A stretch of 64,000 nucleotides of DNA from Jeotgalibacillus haloalkalitolerans. GTDB lineage: Bacteria; Bacillota; Bacilli; Bacillales; Jeotgalibacillaceae. Within the stretch, counting starts at the first letter, position 1; each line of letters opens with the position of its first letter. The notes under the pieces were generated by a model. The model did no database searches. It was not told the DNA's origin and saw nothing but the letters and a program-made list of their open reading frames with translations. Below, piece after piece: positions 18,485 through 27,090 of this stretch. The translations under genes and the position numbers were made by a program. Where the stretch lies: assembly GCF_034427455.1 (NCBI RefSeq), contig NZ_JAXQNN010000001.1, positions 806,001 through 870,000 on the forward strand. The letters run 5' to 3'.

Positions 18485-18605
18485 TAATGATTAATGTTGA
18501 TTGAGAAGAAAATATGCGCCCAGAAGGGTTTGCGATGTTCGGATTCAGTTCAGAAGTTGTAAAGTTATTTTACAGTTTATGCCTTTTTGTTTAATTTGGA
18601 TCAGG

Positions 18606-18688
18606 TATAATTAAGTTGTCATCATTGTATGACATAGCTTAGTCCTCATATGCGCGAAGACCCTCATGTAGCTATGGGGGTTTTTGTA
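18606..18688 (+). ncRNA. Small-RNA-like element D
   Basis: TATAAT at 18606-18611, hairpin GTCAT/ATGAC with loop CATTGT (18618-18633), linker with AGTCCTCAT, terminator CCCTCAT/ATGGGGG followed by TTTTT (18660-18686). Confidence 0.6.
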
Positions 18689-18790
18689 TTTAGCAGCACA
18701 TTCAGAACGCTGCTGATGCAAGTAACTAGTTATGTATAGATTTTATTCCAAATCATTTTGTATAGAAAAAAATGTCAGTTAGTAAGGCAG

Positions 18791-18855
18791 TATAATAGAA
18801 GTACTTTCCCACAAAAATAGACAGAGACCAAAACACTCTCTGTCTGTTTTTATTA
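18791..18855 (+). ncRNA. Short promoter-terminator unit L, family-like but no 5' hairpin
   Basis: TATAAT at 18791 is followed within 65 nt by a terminator (AGACAGAG with CTCTGTCT, then TTTTTATT). The 5' hairpin of the other copies is missing, so it is a degenerate relative or a chance combination. The 65-nt span contains no ORF. Confidence 0.35.
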
Positions 18856-18930
18856 AACATTTATCTGACTATTTCTCCGGACTAAAAACATTATAAAACA
18901 TCCACTTTCAACATAAAGATATTATTCAAC

Positions 18931-19018
18931 GTGAAAAGCCCCCGTGGATTGTCGGGAGCTTTTCGAAGTGGTGACATAATGGATTGTCAATAGCCGCCTA
19001 TTGACTCTTTAAATTATA
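18931..19018 (-). ncRNA. Small-RNA-like element K
   Basis: Minus strand: TATAAT at 19018-19013, an 8-bp perfect hairpin GTCAATAG/CTATTGAC with loop GCGG, linker with GTCACCACTT, terminator GAAAAGC(T)CCCG...CGGGGGCTTTTC (18932-18967). Confidence 0.68.
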
Positions 19019-19174
19019 CAGATCATTGTCTTTTTGAAAATAGATAATCTGAATAAAAACTAAATGAATTATAGAAGATATCTGATTGTTGTAAGAAAAG
19101 GTAAGAGTTTTGTATTGTTCAGTAAATGATTAGAAACTCATTAGTTTTACTCTTTAATTTGTATTTGATTTCTG

Positions 19175-19272
19175 TATAATTTGAACTGCCAATCTAAAAC
19201 TGGCATTTTAAGGACTCAGTAAATGTGATGTACATGCAAAAAGCCCTCTGCTCCTGAGAGCTTTTTGCATGT
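19175..19272 (+). ncRNA. Small-RNA-like element A
   Basis: TATAAT at 19175-19180, hairpin TGCCA/TGGCA with loop ATCTAAAAC (19187-19205), linker with ACTCAGTA, terminator with a 16-17 bp stem (ACATGCAAAAAGC arm) ending at 19271. It precedes the 69-aa membrane-protein gene by 70 nt. Confidence 0.65.
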
Positions 19273-19342
19273 CACAGAGTAATTAAAATATATAATTCTT
19301 TTTCTTGAGATGAACTTGTTTAATTCTAATGAGGAGTTTGTC

Positions 19343-19552
19343 ATGAAACTGTTAACCCATTTTGTATATATTATTTTAACTGGCTGCACTCTTTTTTCTG
19401 TTTATAAGATACTTCCTAACGGGGGTTTTTTAAATATGACACTGTATATAATCATTTCAATCATAATAGCGATTATTTACTATATTATACTTTATTTGAT
19501 ATCCGGAAAAATTAATAGAGGATCGAATTGGTTCCGGGGAGAGTCAGAATAG
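19343..19552 (+). CDS. Small membrane protein, 69 aa
   Basis: The ATG at 19343 has GAGGAG at 7-nt spacing, preferred over an in-frame ATG at 19310. Two hydrophobic segments (about residues 3-20 and 28-52) are followed by a short basic tail (KINRGSNWFRGESE). Both ends are probably on the same side of the membrane. Function unknown; its size would fit a small toxin or a stress peptide, but nothing specific supports that. Confidence 0.6.
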   Translation: MKLLTHFVYIILTGCTLFSVYKILPNGGFLNMTLYIIISIIIAIIYYIILYLISGKINRGSNWFRGESE

Positions 19553-19739
19553 TCTTTTTTAAGTGAAAAATCTGAGCAGCATAATTTTCACTTGTTATTA
19601 TTCATTATTTTCGATTTAACAAATGTACGAATCTGAGCTGAACGATCAGAAAGATCAAACTTGCTCTAACAATTAATTTTTATCATCTAGAGTGTTCAAT
19701 TATTTAAATCAAGAGATATTTCACATGAATATTTTGATT

Positions 19740-20928
19740 GAAACAGGAAAGAGTCGCAGAAAAGCTTTTCGTCATGCCTTTTATAAAGACAGATAGGTTA
19801 TACGATTTTATACTAAAAGTTATTTTCTCGATGATGGGAATCTTATGGAACTGGAAGACCGTGGATGCACTAAAGACTAAGGCTCGCTAATGAACTTCAT
19901 GCTGAAATTGATAAGATGATTGAAACGTGCACGGATTACCTGAAAGCTCAGATTCAGCAGGATGGACAATTTATTTATGGTTATTTCCCTCATTTTGATA
20001 AACCGATTGGATTTTATAATAATCTGCGTCACTCTTCCTCCACGTATTCATTAATTGAGGGGGCTTGCATATCTGAACAAAGATGTCCGGATTGCGAGAA
20101 AGCCGATAAGTTATTTAATGAATCATTACCTGTTCGAGAAAAAAGATGCTGCTTTCATTTTTGATGATACTAATGATATTAATGAAATAATGTTGGGTCA
20201 AAATGCTGCGTTTGTCTTTGCGATATGTGAATATCTTAAGCATGATCCTGAACACCCTGGATACCAGGAAGCTGCTCAAAAGGCTTTCAAGAAGGATATT
20301 ACATATGATTGATGACACGAACGCAAAGACTAAACATGTGCTTCATTACCCGACTCTTAAAGTCAAGGAACATTTCCGAGTCATTTATTATGATGGAGAG
20401 GCAGCACTTGCTCTATTAAGGTTATATCAGATTGATAAAAATGAGCAGTGGTTAAATGCTGTAAAAATATTATTTGAAAGATTTATCAAAAAGGACTATT
20501 GGAAGTATCATGATCATTGGCTGGGGTATTGTACATACGAATTAGTCCAGATTGTTGACGATCCAAGGTACTGTGAGTTTGAAGTTCAAAAAGTATTATA
20601 TATCAAAAATCGCGCGACTATATTCCCTACGTTTCTTGAGATGCAAATAGGTACTTATCACCTGGTAGAAAAAGCAAAAGAGCGCGGTTACACTGACCTG
20701 GTAGCTAAACATATGGATGAAAAGGTATTCATTGATACAATTCACCACCGTGCTGACTATCAAAGACTCGGTTATTTTTATCCTGAAACAGCTATGTATT
20801 TTAAAAACCCTGAAAGAACGCTCGGAGCATTTTTTATTAAACACCACGGTTACAGAGTGAGGATTGACGATATTGAGCACTATATTTCGGGCTTTATTCA
20901 ATTCCAGAAAGTTTTTAAGGGGAAATAA
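19740..20928 (+). pseudogene. Decayed alpha/alpha-toroid family protein
   Basis: One long protein is split over at least four frames. Pieces in order: KSYFLDDGNLMELEDR, then from 19916 IETCTDYLKAQIQQDGQF...LRHSSSTYSLIEG, then (shift in a G-run near 20060) GLAYLNKDV...DDTNDINEIMLGQNAAF, then (shift near 20300) YYDGEAALALLRLYQ...PETAMYFKNP...GYRVRIDDIEHYISGF. The RHSSSTY and repeated helical motifs suggest the alpha/alpha-barrel found fused to cell-envelope enzymes in Firmicutes. The N-terminus is missing. The last frame, 20314-20928, remains open for about 200 codons. Confidence 0.7.
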
Positions 20929-20959
20929 ATAGGTTTATACAGTCCAGGATCACTAATTA

Positions 20960-20995
20960 GACTCACCTTTCGTAAAGCGAAAGGTGAGTCTTTTT
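20960..20995 (+). terminator. Intrinsic terminator after the toroid pseudogene
   Basis: A 13-bp perfect stem GACTCACCTTTCG with its complement, loop TAAAG, followed by TTTTT. Confidence 0.85.
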
Positions 20996-21106
20996 GTTGT
21001 ATTAAATTAATTGTGAAGATTAATAGAAAGTGAATATTAAAAGTAAGATCAACATTTATTATTTGAAGAATAATATTCTTAGAAGAAAGTATAGGCGGGA
21101 ATTCAT

Positions 21107-21211
21107 AAAAAAATTCTCCCTCAAATAAAGAATATGGAGATTGAGGGAGGGGAGTCACCAGGACTCGAAAGGAGCAATACCCATTGGGTCTGGGATACAA
21201 AAAATATAATA
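21107..21211 (-). ncRNA. Possible structured minus-strand RNA
   Basis: On the minus strand TATTAT (21211-21206) is followed by a hairpin-rich stretch (GAGTC/GACTC, ACCCA/TGGGT) and a terminator CTCCCTCAA...TTTGAGGGAG ending in TTTTTTT (21107-21150). No coding frame has a start and a ribosome-binding site. It lacks the family hairpin of the other small RNAs. The plus-strand stretch 21212-21840 shows no supported gene. Confidence 0.35.
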
Positions 21212-21851
21212 CCACATAGATTATTACACTGAAACGGCTGATTAATCGAGTTTTAGTAATTGCTCAGAAATTGATTAGTCATAATTAATTGCTTTATTTT
21301 TGGTTCGAATAGGGTGTACTTTCATCCTTTAACTAAGTGGGATTCAACGTTATCTATTCTGTCTAAATGTATTGAGTGATTCAAATAGATTTAACAAGGG
21401 AATTGGGTGCTTTAAATTTCAATTAATACGATCAGACTTCCTGGGAATTACGGAATAGCTGGATTGAAAATCACTTTAGTTCAGATTTTGTTCAAACCAC
21501 TGTGGTATCTTAACTTGGATGTATTGTATTTTTGTTGAAATCGATGAACTTTTTAAAGGAGATTTAAGGGACTGTTCAAATACAACAATATACTTCAACT
21601 ATTGTTTTATGAGAGTAAATTTACATTCCAATGCAAGGCAACATATAATGGGTTAATTTTTTATTATCTTAGTGGTAGTAGTCATTTAAAGATAACTAAT
21701 TTTTCTTACATCAACAAAAATACCAGTTATTTTAGTATAAAAGTCCCTGTTCAGAACTTGTTTAGTGAGCAGATGGTATGTTTTTTATATACAGATACAC
21801 AATTTTATATGTTTTTAACATGATTATTCTTTAGGGGAGGGGTTGTAATAT

Positions 21852-21911
21852 ATTTTGCTATTAATTATTTTGAAAAAATTAAGATATTGACAGAGGCGTT
21901 AATAGCAAAAT
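21852..21911 (+). promoter_or_regulatory. Inverted-repeat leader of adhesin gene 1
   Basis: ATTTTGCTATTAA (21852-21864) and TTAATAGCAAAAT (21899-21911) form a perfect 13-bp inverted repeat with a 34-nt loop, 54 nt before the adhesin start. The same arms, the ACAGAGG in the loop, the preceding GGGG-TTGTAATAT stretch and TATATACAGATACA further upstream recur before adhesin gene 2. It could be an operator for a dimeric regulator, an attenuator or a phase-variable switch arm; nothing chooses between these. Confidence 0.6.
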
Positions 21912-21965
21912 GATATTTCAAATTGTAGCTTAGAGACATAAAAATAAAAGGAGCATTCTAACACA

Positions 21966-24900
21966 ATGAGAACAATCAAAAGAATAAGTCTATTGGTATT
22001 AGGTTTCGTCCTGATTCTTAGCCAAAATGCACCGTATGTCTTTGCAAACGAAGATCCTATAGAACCGGAAGTTATACTCACAGCAGAATCCATTGAAGGG
22101 AATACAGTAACACTTCAGTTAACATCGACCGGTAATGCCGAGGAGTTTATCGTAGAGTTTCCAGATGGCGCAACCTTTGATCAAGAGGTCACGCGTTCAT
22201 TAAACCATGTAGAAGCATCCATGCAGTATGACAATGAAAATTCCACTTTGACAGTGGTAAAAGAAGGGGGTAATTTCCTCTTCGTTGCAGGAAACCTCCC
22301 GGAAGGCAGCAATACATTTTACGTAACTGCATACCATGGAGGTCAGGAAGTGGCGGCTAATGAGATGATTGTGACTGTCACTGCTACTGTAACACCTGAA
22401 GATAACACGGATATCAATCCGGAAAATCAAGAAGTCACAAATAATGAAGAAACCCGGCAAGAAGATATTGTGAATATGGATGATGAGATAAAGGAATCTG
22501 ATCAGCAGAACGATAGTATTATTAGTTCTGAAGAAGGAATAACAAATGATGAACAGATAAGTGAAAATGAGATTACAGACACACAAGATACACAAGAGAG
22601 CAAACCAGATGAAAATAATGATGACGATTTAATTTTACAAAGTGATGATGCAGAACTTCAATCGCAAGCTTATATTGTACCTGATGGAAATCTGGAACTA
22701 TATTTCAATGCCCTGGAGCAAGAAGTTGTGTCTGGAAGGACTTCTAATTATCAGCTGGACCTTAAGGCTACAGGTTCTCAAACGCGATATGAAAATGCAG
22801 AACTTGTCGTAGAGCTTCCACAGAGTGATGAGGTAAATATGATTTATCCTCAAATTATTAACGGGGTTCCGGATGACTCGTTAAGGATTGCTAATGTGTT
22901 ACCTCTTTATGATGAGATCACTCAAACATTAACATATGTCATCCCGGAGCTAGAAACAGGTCAGTCGTATCGGATTAATATTAAAGCAACACCAGAACTG
23001 GGCACAACACCAGTTAGTAACCTTACAACCAATCAGCGAATCATGACAGCGCAGGCTCAATTTACATCGTTATCAACTGAGGAAACGATTACTGCTACTC
23101 CTGACGATATTTACATCATTTCGGATGCTTCAGTAAATATCAATAAAGTATATCAGGGTGCTGAAAGAACGATTAGCGGAGAAAAACAAGAAATCCTCGG
23201 AGCTCCAATTGCGAATGATTATCTTAAATGGGAGTTAAGAGTGAATGTTCCTAAACAGAATTTTGGTCAAAGTTTCTTGCGTGAAGGAAGCAAAATTATT
23301 GTCAGAGACCTGGTGCCTCAAGAATTAGAATTTTTCCCTGAAGATCAAACACCTGGATTTATGGGAGTCTATGACAGTACAGATCGCACAATCACATGGG
23401 AGTTTGATGCCCCGACATTTGAGCAGCAAGCATTAAGTACGAACAGTCTTTTTTCAGAAAATTTAAACGTGACATTGAGAATTAATTCAGCTACACCTGA
23501 TTATTCTTTTCTCACAAACCAAGCAAATGTAATAATAGATGTGCATAAAGGGGAGAATGAGAGCCTCATTACCCGTACTGACAATGCGTCTAGTACAGTA
23601 GAAATGGGTGGAGTAGGAATAAACCCAGGTATTGTTGAAGGAGAATTGTATTATGGCTTTCATTTAGGCCCTAGTAATGGTAGTGGAGGTTCGCAAGATC
23701 TTTCGAATGCAGGAGATATTCCTGTTGTCACTGATGATGCCTCCCTTACATTTTTAAACTGGATACATCTTTCAAACAATAACCTCGAATACAGTTACAA
23801 CGGAGGACCCTGGACAAGTGGCGGACAAAATCTGCCATTGCAAAATCAGATATTAGCCAGTGGTTATCAACAATATACAATGGAGTACACAATCGACTCG
23901 AAATTAAAGCTTAATCGCCTTGGTGTTTTCATGCCAGTTGATGAATGGAATGTAAATTCACCATTGCGGTACTATTCTGTGACGCCAGCCACCTATATTC
24001 AATTCAAGGTTAATGGTGTTTGGCGGGCTGAATATCAATTTGATTTTCTGCCTGGTCAGGACTTTAGATTACTGAATGTAATAGATTACGGAGTAGCAGA
24101 AAATGAACACGTAGAGGCTTATCGGTACATCGTTCGCGATGCACCTGGAACAATGTCAACAGGTATATTCAGTTATTACGACGTTTACGATGGTGCTGTT
24201 GGCCTCGCTACGAATACAGTTACTTATAATTATGAATTAAATGATGGAACTCGTGTATGGTTACGTCCCTGGTCAGATAACCATCCGGACGGGCCAAGTT
24301 CACACGGACAGAGAAGCGTCAATATCGTCGGTTTTATGGACACAGAGCCGACAGTTAGAACGTCGATCAATTTTGTCGATGGTAGTGATACTGTCTTAAA
24401 CGTAGATTCAAATATTCAGAGAGGGAACAACCGAATTCAAGTTGAATTTGAGAATACTGCAAGTTCACCAGATAATGTTACAGGACCGGTTGAACTGGTA
24501 GCGTTGTTGCCACCAGGTGTTAAGTTAGCTGATCTATTAAATCTTACCTATACCGGTTCTTCATCTCCACCTAGCTATGAAGTGATTGGAGAAGTTAATG
24601 GTCAGCTTCAAGTTAAATTTAACTTTGATGTAAATCGATTGTTGCCAGGCGAGCGGATTACTGCAAGTTTCGATGTGGATGTAACCCGGACAGCTCCTTC
24701 CACATTGGAAATGCAAGTTTACGGATTCTCGTCAAATTCAAATTTACAAGTTCCGAGTAATCAAGGGGATACTGTTGCAAGAAGTGTATTGGAACTCGAC
24801 GCTAATGATTTAAATGGAAATGATATCTTTTCGGATTTCCGAGTGAAATCAGAAAATAGATATACGATCCTAAAATCAGATAACTTGCTCATTACTAAAG

Positions 24901-26399
24901 AGGTTAAAGGAGAACTTGATAGTGAGTATTCGCTATTTGGATATACAACACCAGATGGGGATGTGAATTATCGTTTTAACTTAACGAACACAACTGGTGA
25001 GGTCATTGAAAAATTTAGCTTTTTAGATGTGCTTCCTTCTGTTGGAGATTTAGGGATAACAGATAACGTCCCTAGAGGCAGTCAGTTTGAAGTACTCCTG
25101 AAAGGTCCGATTAGCTTCACAGATACATTGTGGGAAGATCAGGTGACAGTGCTCTACAGTACGGCGAAAAACCCTAGCCGTTCTGACCTTTATAGTACAG
25201 TGGATTTTCCAAATGGAGCCTCGCTGCCAACGGATCCAGCGGGTGCTGAGATCCCGGATTGGTTAACGGAAACTGAAGTAATCGATTGGTCTGCAATTCA
25301 TAGTTTTAAAATCGTTATGAACGATGGTGTAGAGTGGCTTGAAGGGCAGAACATTGTATTTGAAATCGAAGCAATAGCTCCTGCTCTGCCTGTTGATCGA
25401 TCACTGTTGGACCCTGAAGCAGCTCTTGAAGACCGCGCAGCCTGGAATTCATTCGCAGTGACGACAAACGGATTACTGGCTGTTGAGCCGCTTCGCGTTG
25501 GAGTGGTGATGGAATATGACATTGAAGATCCGGTTGTAGAAAAGACTGTAGACGGTCAGACTGAAACGCTGGATCTTGCAAACCGTGACCAGGTCTTCAC
25601 CTGGGAAGTGGATTATTCGTTTGGGAACTTCATAGATGGATGGGACTCCGTTGTACTCCGTGATGAGGTTCACGAATTGCTTGAGATTTTGGCAGTACGC
25701 ATCCTCGATGAAGCCGGTAATGACATCTCGGACACGGGTACTTTAACGGTCACAGACAATCTTGTGACATTTGTCCCGGACAAAGTGGATGACAGCTACA
25801 GCTACCTAAGCGGCAGCGTCTATACGCTGGAGATCGATACGAGTATCCGGGCTGATGTAACGAACGAAGAACTCCTTCCGTTCATACAGGGCAATGGCAT
25901 ACCAAACCAGGCAGAACTAATCATCGATGACGATCCGACCCTATCAAATGAAGTGAACGTGAAGCCACCTGGTTATGCGGGTCTTGACGTGACAAAAGTC
26001 GACGAAGAGACCGGTGAAGTGCTCGCAGGTGCTACATTCGAGCTGCGTGCATGCGCATCAGCTGACACACCGGCTGGAGATTGTACGCTCGTTGAAACGC
26101 TGACAACAGATGCATCAGGCATTATCAGCTTCCGTGACCTGCCGCTTGGTGAATATGTACTCATCGAGACAGAAGCACCGGACGGCTACCGCCTGCTCAC
26201 AGCGCCTGTTCGTATCACACTCGCAGACGCAGATGCAGGAGAAATCGTAGAACGCACGGTCGAGAACTCGAAAAATGGCTGGGAGCTCCCAGCGACTGGT
26301 GGTATTGGGGCGTTAATATACACTTTAATCGGTCTTATTTTAATGGCAATCACAGCGTTTGCGTTATTCAGACGCAAAGAACAACCTGTAGTACAATAA
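21966..26399 (+). CDS. LPxTG-anchored giant adhesin 1 (pilus-associated), 1477 aa
   Basis: Secreted surface protein. Signal peptide residues 1-28 (ends NAPYVFANED); acidic low-complexity linker about 150-235; then successive beta-sandwich adhesin-type domains to about residue 1300, with repeated TxEPTVRTSI and TTGEVIEKFSF motifs; a Cna-B/SpaA-type domain at about 1338-1435 (LDVTKVDEETGEVLAGATF and the E-box-like YVLIETEAPDGY); sorting signal LPATG at 1441-1445, a hydrophobic helix and an RRKE tail. It is likely linked to the pilus or wall by the downstream sortases, probably as a tip or ancillary adhesin. GGAG lies 12 nt before the ATG, longer than usual. Its 3' end is a mosaic (see findings). 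Confidence 0.88.
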   Translation: MRTIKRISLLVLGFVLILSQNAPYVFANEDPIEPEVILTAESIEGNTVTLQLTSTGNAEEFIVEFPDGATFDQEVTRSLNHVEASMQYDNENSTLTVVKEGGNFLFVAGNLPEGSNTFYVTAYHGGQEVAANEMIVTVTATVTPEDNTDINPENQEVTNNEETRQEDIVNMDDEIKESDQQNDSIISSEEGITNDEQISENEITDTQDTQESKPDENNDDDLILQSDDAELQSQAYIVPDGNLELYFNALEQEVVSGRTSNYQLDLKATGSQTRYENAELVVELPQSDEVNMIYPQIINGVPDDSLRIANVLPLYDEITQTLTYVIPELETGQSYRINIKATPELGTTPVSNLTTNQRIMTAQAQFTSLSTEETITATPDDIYIISDASVNINKVYQGAERTISGEKQEILGAPIANDYLKWELRVNVPKQNFGQSFLREGSKIIVRDLVPQELEFFPEDQTPGFMGVYDSTDRTITWEFDAPTFEQQALSTNSLFSENLNVTLRINSATPDYSFLTNQANVIIDVHKGENESLITRTDNASSTVEMGGVGINPGIVEGELYYGFHLGPSNGSGGSQDLSNAGDIPVVTDDASLTFLNWIHLSNNNLEYSYNGGPWTSGGQNLPLQNQILASGYQQYTMEYTIDSKLKLNRLGVFMPVDEWNVNSPLRYYSVTPATYIQFKVNGVWRAEYQFDFLPGQDFRLLNVIDYGVAENEHVEAYRYIVRDAPGTMSTGIFSYYDVYDGAVGLATNTVTYNYELNDGTRVWLRPWSDNHPDGPSSHGQRSVNIVGFMDTEPTVRTSINFVDGSDTVLNVDSNIQRGNNRIQVEFENTASSPDNVTGPVELVALLPPGVKLADLLNLTYTGSSSPPSYEVIGEVNGQLQVKFNFDVNRLLPGERITASFDVDVTRTAPSTLEMQVYGFSSNSNLQVPSNQGDTVARSVLELDANDLNGNDIFSDFRVKSENRYTILKSDNLLITKEVKGELDSEYSLFGYTTPDGDVNYRFNLTNTTGEVIEKFSFLDVLPSVGDLGITDNVPRGSQFEVLLKGPISFTDTLWEDQVTVLYSTAKNPSRSDLYSTVDFPNGASLPTDPAGAEIPDWLTETEVIDWSAIHSFKIVMNDGVEWLEGQNIVFEIEAIAPALPVDRSLLDPEAALEDRAAWNSFAVTTNGLLAVEPLRVGVVMEYDIEDPVVEKTVDGQTETLDLANRDQVFTWEVDYSFGNFIDGWDSVVLRDEVHELLEILAVRILDEAGNDISDTGTLTVTDNLVTFVPDKVDDSYSYLSGSVYTLEIDTSIRADVTNEELLPFIQGNGIPNQAELIIDDDPTLSNEVNVKPPGYAGLDVTKVDEETGEVLAGATFELRACASADTPAGDCTLVETLTTDASGIISFRDLPLGEYVLIETEAPDGYRLLTAPVRITLADADAGEIVERTVENSKNGWELPATGGIGALIYTLIGLILMAITAFALFRRKEQPVVQ

Positions 26400-26466
26400 T
26401 TATTTGGAGACATGAGTTAAACAGTTTTGATAAAGAAATGATTAGTCCTTAAAAAATATTCAGGAA

Positions 26467-26497
26467 GGTGGAGGGGGTAAGAGCCCTCCACTTTTTT
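26467..26497 (+). terminator. Terminator of adhesin gene 1
   Basis: GGTGGAGGG...CCCTCCAC then TTTTTT. The same hairpin and the following 30 nt recur after the pilin gene at 33617, showing that the tail was copied as a block. The gap 26498-26973 holds nothing else I can support except the TATATACAGATACA shared with the other adhesin leader. Confidence 0.85.
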
Positions 26498-26973
26498 AAA
26501 ATTCATTTACAACGGCAGAGACAGCTATCTGTTTTAGTAAATCCGTTGGCTATATTGTTTATTACCTGTTTTTGAATTTTTCGTAGATAAGAGAACCCGT
26601 TTATGATCCATTGTTAGATAATGACAAACACAAACTCTCAAAGTGAATTTACCCGAGAATCCTCATGTTTTATCATCTGATCTCAAAGTTTCAGTATGTA
26701 CCTAAAAAAATGAGACTTATACAATTTTCCTGTTTTTCAGTGAAAGTGATCTGGTAAGGATCTATTTAAATCTCTTTAAACTGAAAAACCACACTAATTT
26801 TAATAGGTAACATATGAGAAAATGAATTTTTTGTAAACTATTAAAGACTTTGTTTATTCAGTATAAAAGTTTCAGTTCAGTATCTGTTCAGGACCTGATG
26901 ATATTGTAATTATATATACAGATACATATTTGTATATAAAGCAATACCAGTTATTAAGGGGGGATTGTAATAT

Positions 26974-27032
26974 ATTTTGCTATTAAGTATTTTCAGAGAG
27001 TTAAGAGATTACAGAGGCTCTAATAGCAAAAT
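26974..27032 (+). promoter_or_regulatory. Inverted-repeat leader of adhesin gene 2
   Basis: ATTTTGCTATTA (26974-26985) and TAATAGCAAAAT (27021-27032) form a 12-bp perfect inverted repeat, 58 nt before the adhesin start. It is paralogous to the element at 21852. The loop sequence has diverged more than the arms, which suggests selection on the arms. Confidence 0.6.
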
Positions 27033-27090
27033 GATATATCAAATTGCAGCTTAATGACAGTTAAATAGAAGGAGGGTCGTAAAGATAATA

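Noticed and set aside
21602-21823. 73-codon open frame upstream of adhesin 1
   Set aside because: No ribosome-binding site; AT-rich, unconserved-looking peptide lying in the leader region; the second adhesin leader has no equivalent frame.
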